A DNA stretch of 64,000 nt from Aquimarina aggregata (GTDB lineage Bacteria; Bacteroidota; Bacteroidia; Flavobacteriales; Flavobacteriaceae), in assembly GCF_001632745.1 (NCBI RefSeq), contig NZ_LQRT01000035.1, forward strand, positions 558,001 to 622,000, written 5' to 3'. This document shows, one piece after another, positions 8,685-16,971 of this stretch. The position numbers and the translations under genes were made by a program. Position 1 is the first letter of the stretch; the number at the start of each line of letters is the position of its first letter. The notes beneath the pieces were generated by a model. That model saw only the letters and a program-made list of their open reading frames with translations, had not been told where the DNA came from and did no database searches.

Positions 8685-8714
8685 TTGTTTTTTTAGTTTC
8701 CATATGTACTTTTG
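8685..8714 (+). promoter_or_regulatory. Promoter of the TetR-TolC-adaptor-RND efflux operon
   Basis: TTG at 8685-8687 and TACTTTTG at 8707-8714, separated by 19 bases, fit the Bacteroidota -33/-7 consensus (TTG, 17-23 bases, TAnnTTTG). Transcription would start at about 8720, so the TTG codon at 8712 inside the element cannot be the start and the ATG at 8742 is the right choice. Confidence 0.72.
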
Positions 8715-8741
8715 ACCTCGAAATTTGAATTCCACCCCTTA

Positions 8742-9341
8742 ATGAAAGAGAAAATAATAAATAAAGCAAATGATATGTTCTTGAACTTAGGTTTCAAGAG
8801 TGTAACTATGGATGACCTAGCTTCGGAAATGGGAATTTCAAAAAAAACCATTTATACTCATTTTCAGAACAAAACCAAATTGGTAGAAGCAACTACTCAT
8901 CAGTTGTTTTGTGAAATAAGCGACGGTATTGATGCTATTTTAGAAGAAACTTTTGATCCTATAGAAGAGCTCTATGCTATCAAAGCTTTTGTAATGCATC
9001 ACTTAAAAAATGAAAAAGCCGCACCATTACATCAACTCCAGAAATATTACCCAAAAATACATGAGGGCTTAAAAGCGAAACAATTTGAAGTATTTAAAGT
9101 ATGCGTAATTGACAATTTAAAAAGAGGAATTGAGAAAGGTGTTTTTAGAAAAAACATAGACATCGAATTTATTTCGAGAATATATTTCATAGGAACAAAC
9201 GGCATAAAAGATAAAGGGATGTTTCCCGATCAAGTATTTCCCGTTGCCAAACTTATGGATGACTATTTAGAATATCACATTTTAGGAATAACCACAGAAA
9301 AAGGACGTAAAATTTTGAACAACCTTATTAAAGATCAATAA
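8742..9341 (+). CDS. TetR/AcrR family regulator of the efflux operon
   Basis: A 199-residue repressor. The helix-turn-helix is at about 1-47: MKEKIINKANDMFLNLGF, then VTMDDLASEMGISKKTIYTHF. The C-terminal domain has long helices and no obvious ligand signature. It is the first gene of the efflux operon, ending 2 bases before the TolC gene, so it probably represses its own operon and is released by a pump substrate. The start at 8742 is fixed by the promoter immediately upstream. Confidence 0.92.
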   Translation: MKEKIINKANDMFLNLGFKSVTMDDLASEMGISKKTIYTHFQNKTKLVEATTHQLFCEISDGIDAILEETFDPIEELYAIKAFVMHHLKNEKAAPLHQLQKYYPKIHEGLKAKQFEVFKVCVIDNLKRGIEKGVFRKNIDIEFISRIYFIGTNGIKDKGMFPDQVFPVAKLMDDYLEYHILGITTEKGRKILNNLIKDQ

Positions 9342-9343
9342 AT

Positions 9344-10711
9344 ATGAAAAACAACCTTTGGCTACTTTGTTTGGGTTGGCTATTTACTGCCACATTGCAA
9401 GCCCAACAATCCCCAATAGATACTATCTACTCATTTACTTTAGATGAAGCCGTTGAGTTTGCTTTAGAAAATAGCTACCAATCAATTAATGCTAGACGCG
9501 ATGTTGCAAAAGCTCTAAAAAGAAAATGGGAAACTACTGCAGATGGATTACCACAAATTGAAGGTGTAATCGACTATCAAAATCAGCTCAAACAACCCGT
9601 CACAGTTCTTCCAGGAGAAGTTGTAGGTGGTACACCTGGGACTTTTGTACCTGTAGTTTTTGGAGTAAAACAACAAGCATCTGCTACTGCTACTTTAAGA
9701 CAACTTATTTTTGACGGATCTTACCTTGTAGGCCTCGAAGCTGCTAAAAGCTTTTTACAGTTTAGTAATGATTCACAAGAAAAAGTACAACTAGAAGTTA
9801 GAAAAGCTGTCATTAATGCCTACGGTAGTGTACTTGTTGCCCAAGAAAGTGTTCTGATTCTTAAAAAGAATGTAGAAACTTTAGAAAAGAACTATCAGGA
9901 AACTAAGAAAATTTTTGAGAATGGTTTAGCTGAAGAGGAAGATGTAGAGCAATTACAAATTACATTATTGCAAATCAAAAATCAACTTACTAATACCGGA
10001 CGGCTAGAAAAAATTGCCATGCAGATGTTTAATCTTACTATAGGTGTAGATGTCAATGCTAGTACAGAGCTCTCTGACAAGCTTGAAGATCTATCTATGA
10101 AGAACATGGATAAATCAGTGATTACGACACCTTTTGTCATAGAAAACAACATAGATTACCGATTGGCAGAATTGCTTACGGAACAACGTCGATTAGAGCT
10201 GAAATTAGAAAAGAGTAAAGCACTACCTAGATTATCAGCCTTCGTTAATTACGGAACTGCTGCATTTGATAATGATTTTGTATTTCTTGACAGCGATACA
10301 CCTTGGTTTCAGTCTTCAATATTAGGTGCAAGTCTTAATATTCCAATCTTTAGTTCTTTTAAAAGAAGCGCCAAAACTAAACAAGCAAAAATTGCAGAGG
10401 ATCAGGCCAAAACTGATTTCTTAAGAACGCAAAACGAACTGCGTCTTAAATATGATTCTTCGATAAGTGATTTTAAATTTTCGATAGAAAGTTATGATAC
10501 CGCAAAACAAAACCTTGCTCTCGCAGAACGTATAGAGAAAAAGAATCAAATTAAATACTCAGAAGGACTCGCAACTAGTTTTGATCTTAGACAGGCCCAA
10601 TTACAATTGTACAGCTCCCAACAAGAACTATTACAAGCCATGCTAGATATCATTAACAAAAAAGCTGAGTTGGAAACCATATTAAACACCCCACAATCAA
10701 CTAATAATTAA
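9344..10711 (+). CDS. TolC-family outer-membrane efflux channel
   Basis: A 455-residue outer-membrane factor that forms the exit duct of a tripartite RND pump. The signal peptide ends at about LQAQ (residue 21). The mature protein shows the two-fold TolC repeat: FTLDEAVEFALENSYQSINAR at the first half, long coiled-coil helices (AQESVLILKKNVETLEKNYQE, LRLKYDSSISDFKFSIESYD), and the ending YSEGLATSFDLRQAQLQLYSSQQELLQA typical of the last hairpin. It is coupled to TetR before it and the adaptor after it in one operon. Confidence 0.93.
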   Translation: MKNNLWLLCLGWLFTATLQAQQSPIDTIYSFTLDEAVEFALENSYQSINARRDVAKALKRKWETTADGLPQIEGVIDYQNQLKQPVTVLPGEVVGGTPGTFVPVVFGVKQQASATATLRQLIFDGSYLVGLEAAKSFLQFSNDSQEKVQLEVRKAVINAYGSVLVAQESVLILKKNVETLEKNYQETKKIFENGLAEEEDVEQLQITLLQIKNQLTNTGRLEKIAMQMFNLTIGVDVNASTELSDKLEDLSMKNMDKSVITTPFVIENNIDYRLAELLTEQRRLELKLEKSKALPRLSAFVNYGTAAFDNDFVFLDSDTPWFQSSILGASLNIPIFSSFKRSAKTKQAKIAEDQAKTDFLRTQNELRLKYDSSISDFKFSIESYDTAKQNLALAERIEKKNQIKYSEGLATSFDLRQAQLQLYSSQQELLQAMLDIINKKAELETILNTPQSTNN

Positions 10712-10748
10712 TTTCATCTGATCCTTGAAAACGATAAAATATAAAAAA

Positions 10749-11915
10749 ATGAAAAAATTACTGACCATATTATCTATACTCCTATTGATGATATCATGTG
10801 GACAAAACGATACAAAATCAATCGATAAAATAATCGAAGGAGGAGATCTTCAAGCACTACGTGCCAAAAGAACAGAAGTTGTTGCAGAGCAACAATCAGT
10901 TGCCGATAAACTAAAACAATTAGATGCTGCTATTGCTTCTTTAGACTCTGTAAAAAAATTGCCATTGGTAACTACAATTATGGCAAAAGATACCTTGTTT
11001 AATCATTATTTAGAATTGCAAGGAAATGTTGAAACCAAAAAAAACATAGTATTATATCCTGAAATGAATGGTATTCTTACAAGGGTTTATGTTCAAAAAG
11101 GTCAAAAGGTTACTAAAGGACAATTATTAGCCAGAATCGATGACGGAGGATTAAGTCAGCAATTATCACAAGTAGAAGTGCAGACACAATTGGCAAAAAC
11201 TACTTTTGATCGTCAAAAAAGACTTTGGGATCAAAAAATTGGTTCAGAGATACAGTTTTTGCAAGCCAAAACAAATTTCGAAGCACAACAAAATGCAGTA
11301 AATCAAATTAAACGTCAACTAGCAAAAACAACAATAAACGCTCCTTTTTCTGGTGTAATAGATGATATCATAACAGAACAAGGTAATGTAGTCAGTGTTG
11401 GACAAAATGCTATAATTCGTATTGTAAATCTTGATGATATGTATATCGAAACTGAAGTGCCTGAACGTTATATCTCAAGCATTATCAAAGGTAAAAATGT
11501 AGAAGTATATTTCCCTATTTTAGGTAAAACAATACAAACAAAAATACGTCAGGTAGGAAATTATATCAATCCTAACAACCGTTCTTTTGCTGTAGAAGTA
11601 GGTATTCCTTCTAACGGAGGTACCATCAAACCAAATCTTACCGCTAAAGTTAAAATCAACGATTACACCAATGACAAGGCTATATTAATTCCGCAAAGTA
11701 TTCTTTCTGAAAATGCTCAAGGAGATCAATATACCTATGTAACCTCAACAAAGGACAATAAAAACATTGCACAAGCTAAAAGAGTAATTGTAAAAACAGG
11801 AAAGACTCAAGGTGATCTTATCGAAATACTAGAAGGTCTCACTAGCGGTGATGCAATTATAAGTGAAGGTGCAAGAAGCGTAAAAGATGGTCAACAAGTG
11901 AAAATACTAAACTAA
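10749..11915 (+). CDS. RND efflux periplasmic adaptor (HlyD/MFP family) lipoprotein
   Basis: A 388-residue adaptor bridging the pump and TolC. I start at the ATG at 10749, giving the lipoprotein signal MKKLLTILSILLLMISCG; the frame extends to a TTG at 10725 that would add eight residues before the signal. After the lipid anchor is a coiled-coil segment (LRAKRTEVVAEQQSVADKLK), then the split lipoyl domain (NGILTRVYVQKGQKVTKGQLLARID and KTTINAPFSGVIDDI), the hairpin between them, a beta-barrel and a membrane-proximal domain. It lies 37 bases after the TolC gene and 6 before the pump gene. Confidence 0.93.
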   Translation: MKKLLTILSILLLMISCGQNDTKSIDKIIEGGDLQALRAKRTEVVAEQQSVADKLKQLDAAIASLDSVKKLPLVTTIMAKDTLFNHYLELQGNVETKKNIVLYPEMNGILTRVYVQKGQKVTKGQLLARIDDGGLSQQLSQVEVQTQLAKTTFDRQKRLWDQKIGSEIQFLQAKTNFEAQQNAVNQIKRQLAKTTINAPFSGVIDDIITEQGNVVSVGQNAIIRIVNLDDMYIETEVPERYISSIIKGKNVEVYFPILGKTIQTKIRQVGNYINPNNRSFAVEVGIPSNGGTIKPNLTAKVKINDYTNDKAILIPQSILSENAQGDQYTYVTSTKDNKNIAQAKRVIVKTGKTQGDLIEILEGLTSGDAIISEGARSVKDGQQVKILN

Positions 11916-11921
11916 AACTGT

Positions 11922-14900
11922 ATGCAAGTCAACAAGAAAAAAGTAGATAAAGAATTTAAGATATCGTCTTGGGCGATTAACAATCCGACGACAATTTATG
12001 TCATGATTGGTATCTTCTTGGTTTTAGGATTGTCGGCATATTTTTCTATGCCTAGAGAAAATTTTCCAGAAATCAATGAAACCAAAATTTATATCAGTGT
12101 GCCTTATCCAGGAAACACTGCCGAAGATATTGAACGATTAATTGTAGATCCTTTAGAAGATAAACTAAAAAACGTAAGTAACGTTGTAGAAACGCTTTCT
12201 ACTTCACAAGAGGATTATGCAATCATCACTGTTGAGTTTGAAGAAGAACTTACGGTTGCAGAAGCGAAGCAAAAGGTAAAAGACGAAGTAGATTCTGAAA
12301 AGGCAAATGAAGATTGGCCGACCTTTAATGGGGCCAAAGTAGAACCAAATGTTTTTGACTTAAGTATTTCTGAAGAGACTCCTATTATGAACATTAACAT
12401 CACAGGAGATTACCCTGTAGAGAAGTTAAAAGAATATGCAGAGTATCTAGAAGATGAAATAGGCGACCTTGAAGAGATTAAAAAAGCAGACATTCGTGGT
12501 GCTCAGGAAAAAGAAGTAGAAGTAGCTGTCGACATCTATAAAATGATGGCTGCCAAGGTAAGTTTTGATGATGTTATTAATACCATAAGAAACGGTAATA
12601 TGACAATGTCTGCAGGAAACATGATTTCAAGCGGACAAAGAAGAACTATTAGAATTTTAGGTGAAATCGAAAGACCATCTCAATTAGACGGATTCGTTGT
12701 TAAATCTCAAGATGGTGCCGTATACTTAAGAGATATCGCAAAAGTAACGTTTAAAGAAGAGGACAAAACGACCTATGCAAGAGAATACGGCCAAAGCGTG
12801 GTTATGCTGGATGTTAAAAAACGTTCAGGAAAAAACATGATCGAAGCGGTAGAAAAAATTAATGTTATTATTGAAGATGCCAAAGAAAATGTATTCCCAA
12901 AAGATCTAAAAATCACTGTTGCTAATGACCAATCAGAAAAAACTGAAAATCAAGTAAGCGACCTTGTAAACAACATTATTTTCGGAATCATATTAGTGGT
13001 TGGAGTATTAATGTTTTTCTTAGGGTTTAGAAATGCACTTTTTGTTGGATTTGCCATCCCAATGTCTATGTTCATGTCATTTATGATCTTATCTCTTTTG
13101 GGATATACGATGAATACAATGATTTTGTTCGCCTTAATTATGGGACTAGGAATGCTTGTTGATAATGGTATCGTTGTTGTTGAGAACGTATATCGATTAA
13201 TGGAAGAAGAAGGCATGTCTCGTATTGAAGCTGCCAAAAAAGGAATTGGTGAGATCGCTTTTCCTATTATTATATCAACTTTAACCACTGTAGCTGCTTT
13301 TATACCTCTAGGAATGTGGCCGGGAGTAATGGGGCAATTTATGATTTACTTCCCAATTACTTTATCAGTTGTATTAGGGTCATCTCTTTTTGTAGCAATT
13401 TTTATTAACTCTATGTTGGTATCTCAATTTATGGAAGTTGGTGAAAAAGTACTAACCGTAAAACAATTAATTCGTCTAAGTATTATTCTAGGCGGTTTAG
13501 GAATCTTTATTTTACTGGTAGGAGGACAAGTAAGAGCTTTAGGAACACTTATGATCTTTACAGCTATTATGTTCTGGATCTATAAATATGTCCTTAAAGG
13601 TGCTGCCAATTTCTTTCAAAAAAGAATTCTGGCTTGGTTAGAAAATAGATACCAACGTTTCTTGGCTTTTGCATTAAAGGGATGGCGAGCGTACATGTTT
13701 ACTTTCGGAACCTTTGTTTTACTTTTTATTGTATTTGCCATGTTTGGAGCTTCTGTTGGAAGTCAACGAACTAAAATAGAATTCTTCCCGGATAACAAAC
13801 CTAATCAGATTGTTGTTTATGTAGAATACCCGCAAGGAACCGATATCGAAAAAACCAATGCGATCACTAAAGAAATTGAACAACGCGTATACACTGTTGT
13901 AAATGACTCAGAATATGTTGAAGGACAAAATCGAAATTTCTTAGTAGAATCTGCGGTATCACAAGTAGGAGAAGGTGCTGGAAACCCACAAACTGATGGT
14001 GGTAGTAATGCAGAAATGCCACATCGTTCTAAAATTACCGCTACTATGCGTGAGTTTAAGTATCGCAAAGGAAAAGATTCTGAAGTATTGCGTCAAAAAG
14101 TACAGGAAAATCTTAAAGGAATTTATCCTGGTGTAGCAATTTCTGTAGAAAAAGACCCTGTTGGACCTCCGGCTGGATATCCTATTAACATAGAAATTGA
14201 GGGACCTGATTATAATGATTTGATTAACATCGCAGAACAAATGCGAAACTTTATCAACGAAAAAAATATCCCTGGTATCGAAGAACTAAAAATCGATGTG
14301 AATAAAGGAAAACCGGCAATGCAAGTTATGGTTGATCGAGAAAAAGCTGGAGAACTCGGTGTTGCCGCTGGACAGGTTGGTAATCAATTACGTCGTTCTA
14401 TTTTTGGTGAAAAAGCCGGTGTGTATAAAAAAGATGGTGAGGATTATGATATATATGTGCGCTTTAATGAAGATAACAGATACAATACCAGTGCACTATT
14501 TAATCAAAATATAACTTTCAGAGATCAAGCCACAGGTAGGTTAAAAGAAATCCCTGTATCGGCTGTAGCATCACAAAAAAACACTTCCTCTTTTAGTGCC
14601 ATTAAGCACAGGGATGCTAAGAGAGTGGTAACTGTATATTCAGGTTTGCAGCCAGGGTTTACAGATGCAGGTGCCATTGTATCACAAATTCAAACAGAAA
14701 TGGCAAGCTTTTCTGAATTACCAAGAGGTGTGAAAATTGATTATACTGGACAAATTGAGGAGCAAGGTAAACAAATGGCCTTCTTAATGGGTGCATTTTT
14801 CTCTGGGCTAGGACTTATTATGCTGATCCTTATCTTCCAATTTAGTTCTATTTCTAAACCTACCATTATTATGATCGCTATCTTCTTAAGTTTCATAGGC

Positions 14901-15419
14901 GTTTTTGGAGGTATTTTAATCACTGGAGCTTCTTTTGTTATTATGATGACCATGATGGGGATTATATCTCTTGCTGGTATTGTCGTAAATAATGGGGTAG
15001 TTTTATTAGACTATACTCAGTTATTAATTGACCGTAAAAAAGTAGAGCTTAATGTTCCTGAAAAAGAATTACTACCTAATGAAGAGGTGATGAATATCAT
15101 TATTAAAGGAGGTAAAGCTCGTTTAAGACCTGTATTACTAACTGCGATTACAACAGTGCTAGGACTCATACCATTAGCAATTGGATTTAATTTAGATTTC
15201 TTTTCCTTATTTAGTACAGGTGATCCTAAAATATACTTAGGAGGAGATAATGTTATTTTCTGGGGGCCATTGGCATGGACCGTAATTTACGGACTAATCA
15301 TAGCTACGTTCCTTACATTAATTATAGTACCATGCTTATTCTTTATCGTAAATCGGGTAAAAGTAAGATTTAGTAAAAAGAAAGTTGTAGAAGTTCCTGT
15401 AACCCCTGCAACCGTTTAG
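11922..15419 (+). CDS. RND efflux transporter, inner-membrane pump
   Basis: A 1165-residue proton-driven pump of the AcrB superfamily, somewhat longer than AcrB (about 1050). It shows the two-fold arrangement: TM1 near residue 25, a large periplasmic loop with GNTAEDIERLIVDPLE, TM2-6 around 340-510, a second periplasmic loop, and TM8-12 at the end. The proton-relay helix reads GLGMLVDNGIVVVENVYR; the AcrB Asp pair is Asp-Asn here, as in many non-AcrB RND pumps. TM10 holds GIISLAGIVVNNGVVLLDY. Extra membrane segments near 515-565 explain part of the added length. Substrates are unknown. A terminator follows the stop. Confidence 0.95.
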   Translation: MQVNKKKVDKEFKISSWAINNPTTIYVMIGIFLVLGLSAYFSMPRENFPEINETKIYISVPYPGNTAEDIERLIVDPLEDKLKNVSNVVETLSTSQEDYAIITVEFEEELTVAEAKQKVKDEVDSEKANEDWPTFNGAKVEPNVFDLSISEETPIMNINITGDYPVEKLKEYAEYLEDEIGDLEEIKKADIRGAQEKEVEVAVDIYKMMAAKVSFDDVINTIRNGNMTMSAGNMISSGQRRTIRILGEIERPSQLDGFVVKSQDGAVYLRDIAKVTFKEEDKTTYAREYGQSVVMLDVKKRSGKNMIEAVEKINVIIEDAKENVFPKDLKITVANDQSEKTENQVSDLVNNIIFGIILVVGVLMFFLGFRNALFVGFAIPMSMFMSFMILSLLGYTMNTMILFALIMGLGMLVDNGIVVVENVYRLMEEEGMSRIEAAKKGIGEIAFPIIISTLTTVAAFIPLGMWPGVMGQFMIYFPITLSVVLGSSLFVAIFINSMLVSQFMEVGEKVLTVKQLIRLSIILGGLGIFILLVGGQVRALGTLMIFTAIMFWIYKYVLKGAANFFQKRILAWLENRYQRFLAFALKGWRAYMFTFGTFVLLFIVFAMFGASVGSQRTKIEFFPDNKPNQIVVYVEYPQGTDIEKTNAITKEIEQRVYTVVNDSEYVEGQNRNFLVESAVSQVGEGAGNPQTDGGSNAEMPHRSKITATMREFKYRKGKDSEVLRQKVQENLKGIYPGVAISVEKDPVGPPAGYPINIEIEGPDYNDLINIAEQMRNFINEKNIPGIEELKIDVNKGKPAMQVMVDREKAGELGVAAGQVGNQLRRSIFGEKAGVYKKDGEDYDIYVRFNEDNRYNTSALFNQNITFRDQATGRLKEIPVSAVASQKNTSSFSAIKHRDAKRVVTVYSGLQPGFTDAGAIVSQIQTEMASFSELPRGVKIDYTGQIEEQGKQMAFLMGAFFSGLGLIMLILIFQFSSISKPTIIMIAIFLSFIGVFGGILITGASFVIMMTMMGIISLAGIVVNNGVVLLDYTQLLIDRKKVELNVPEKELLPNEEVMNIIIKGGKARLRPVLLTAITTVLGLIPLAIGFNLDFFSLFSTGDPKIYLGGDNVIFWGPLAWTVIYGLIIATFLTLIIVPCLFFIVNRVKVRFSKKKVVEVPVTPATV

Positions 15420-15440
15420 TATTTTGTAAAATTGATTAGA

Positions 15441-15469
15441 AAAACGTCTTGTATACTGCAAGGCGTTTT
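15441..15469 (+). terminator. Rho-independent terminator of the efflux operon
   Basis: Arms 15441-15451 (AAAACGTCTTG) and 15459-15469 (CAAGGCGTTTT) pair over 11 positions with one G-U pair around a 7-base loop, followed by a T run to 15471. It lies 21 bases after the pump stop codon. Confidence 0.85.
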
Positions 15470-15540
15470 TTGTTTTATTTCAGTTTTCTTATCTCATGAT
15501 GTAATGAACTAATCTTAAGCAGTTTTATCTAAGCATAAAA

Positions 15541-15564
15541 AAACCCTCGATTACTCGAGGGTTT
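15541..15564 (-). terminator. Rho-independent terminator of the SusC-SusD operon
   Basis: Perfect 10-base arms AAACCCTCGA (15541-15550) and TCGAGGGTTT (15555-15564) with a 4-base loop. On the minus strand the stem is followed by a run of T, and it lies 23 bases past the susD-like stop. Confidence 0.9.
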
Positions 15565-15587
15565 CCTTAAATATATCAAATCATTAT

Positions 15588-16952
15588 TTATTGATTCTCA
15601 TTTGCAGGTATAGGAAATTGTACAAAAGTACCATCTCCAGTTCTGTCTAACGGTTCTAGATCACTTATTCTATCAAACCTTCTTAAGTCAATCCATCTAT
15701 GTCCACCTTCGGCATATAAAGAATACCTTCTCTGATTTAAAATTTCTGTAACTAGATCTGCTGGCGTTGTTCCTCCAGAATATGCTGGTAATCCAGCAGC
15801 TGTTCTGATCACATCAATAGCTGCAACAGCTGCAACAGGGTCAGAAATATGATTTGCTTCTGCAGAAAGTAAGATTAACTCTTCATTTCGCATAATAGCC
15901 ACAGAAGCTACATTACTATCATAAATAAATACATCATGCGTACCTGTTAACCCATCTGAAGTTAATGGATTAGCTTCCATCATTCCAGTATCTGCATTTT
16001 CAGTTTCCCTTAGTACTACTTTTCCTAACCTTGTATCACCTGCTTCAGCATCAGCAATAAAAGAAGGATGTGCTATTCTTGCATTTGCTACTGTAGAGTT
16101 TTTAGCAAAGAATAAAGGGTTTGCGATATCTGCTCCCGTTAAGGAAAAAGTAAAATATGCACCTGTAGTAAGATCTCCTGCCATATCCATAAACGAATTA
16201 CCTAATAAAGTGTTTACAGAAGCATAGTTACCTCTATAAGCCTCTACTCTAGCCGCTAAACCATTAGTAAATGTTGCAAAGTCAGCTGGTGTTATTGCTC
16301 CAGCAGCATCTGCCTTCAACCCATCAAACCCTGAGGGCACTGTAAAAGGAAAAGCCGCACCACCATTTGACAAATCTGTAGCCGCAGAAGTTAGCATATC
16401 AAAAATAGCTGTCAAAGCAGCATCATAACTTACAAAAGGGCCTAAATTATTAGGATCATTAACATCTAAACGTATTCCATTTTGGAATTGTTGATTTAAA
16501 ACCATCAATAATTCATGAGCCTTGATCGTATTAGCAAAACCTCTTGTCGCAGCTTTTTCAGCATCCGAAAAATCAGCAGATGAATTTTCAAGTCCTCCTA
16601 AGATTATATTTATATCTTTTACTGTTGAGTATCTCGCAGCAAAAGGCCCTGTTGTATAAAAGGTATTGTTATCTAAAGTACCTGTTAACAAATCTGCTGT
16701 CCACCTTGGGTCAGAACTCTGGAATCTCCAGTATTCTCTACCAGCAACAGCATTGGCATCTATTTGAGTTCCTAATCTTCCTCTCATATCGGCAAGAGCA
16801 CCTGCCATCGTTTGTATTAATTCTGCTCTAGACAAATCCCCTGAAGCAGTATCAGTTGTTGGTCCGTTTAAGTTTTGTCCATCTTCGACTTCGCAAGAAA
16901 TCACTGCTAACGAAAACAAACCTAATAGTACTATATTTTTTAGTTTCTTCAT
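15588..16952 (-). CDS. SusD/RagB-family nutrient-binding outer-membrane lipoprotein
   Basis: A 454-residue surface lipoprotein that acts as the lid of a SusC transporter. Signal and lipobox: LAVISC with Cys20. The helical SusD fold is indicated by spaced helical repeats, SVASVAIMRNEELILLSAEANH (TPR-like) and the family ending ILNQRRYSLYAEGGHRWIDLRRFDR, which is diagnostic. It lies 19 bases after the SusC-type gene on the same strand. No glycoside hydrolase, sulfatase or peptidase gene is adjacent, so the ligand cannot be guessed from context. Its Ala/Gly/Thr-rich composition is ordinary for the family. Confidence 0.93.
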   Translation of the reverse strand: MKKLKNIVLLGLFSLAVISCEVEDGQNLNGPTTDTASGDLSRAELIQTMAGALADMRGRLGTQIDANAVAGREYWRFQSSDPRWTADLLTGTLDNNTFYTTGPFAARYSTVKDINIILGGLENSSADFSDAEKAATRGFANTIKAHELLMVLNQQFQNGIRLDVNDPNNLGPFVSYDAALTAIFDMLTSAATDLSNGGAAFPFTVPSGFDGLKADAAGAITPADFATFTNGLAARVEAYRGNYASVNTLLGNSFMDMAGDLTTGAYFTFSLTGADIANPLFFAKNSTVANARIAHPSFIADAEAGDTRLGKVVLRETENADTGMMEANPLTSDGLTGTHDVFIYDSNVASVAIMRNEELILLSAEANHISDPVAAVAAIDVIRTAAGLPAYSGGTTPADLVTEILNQRRYSLYAEGGHRWIDLRRFDRISDLEPLDRTGDGTFVQFPIPANENQ

Positions 16953-16971
16953 TTTCTTATAATTTTTTTAT

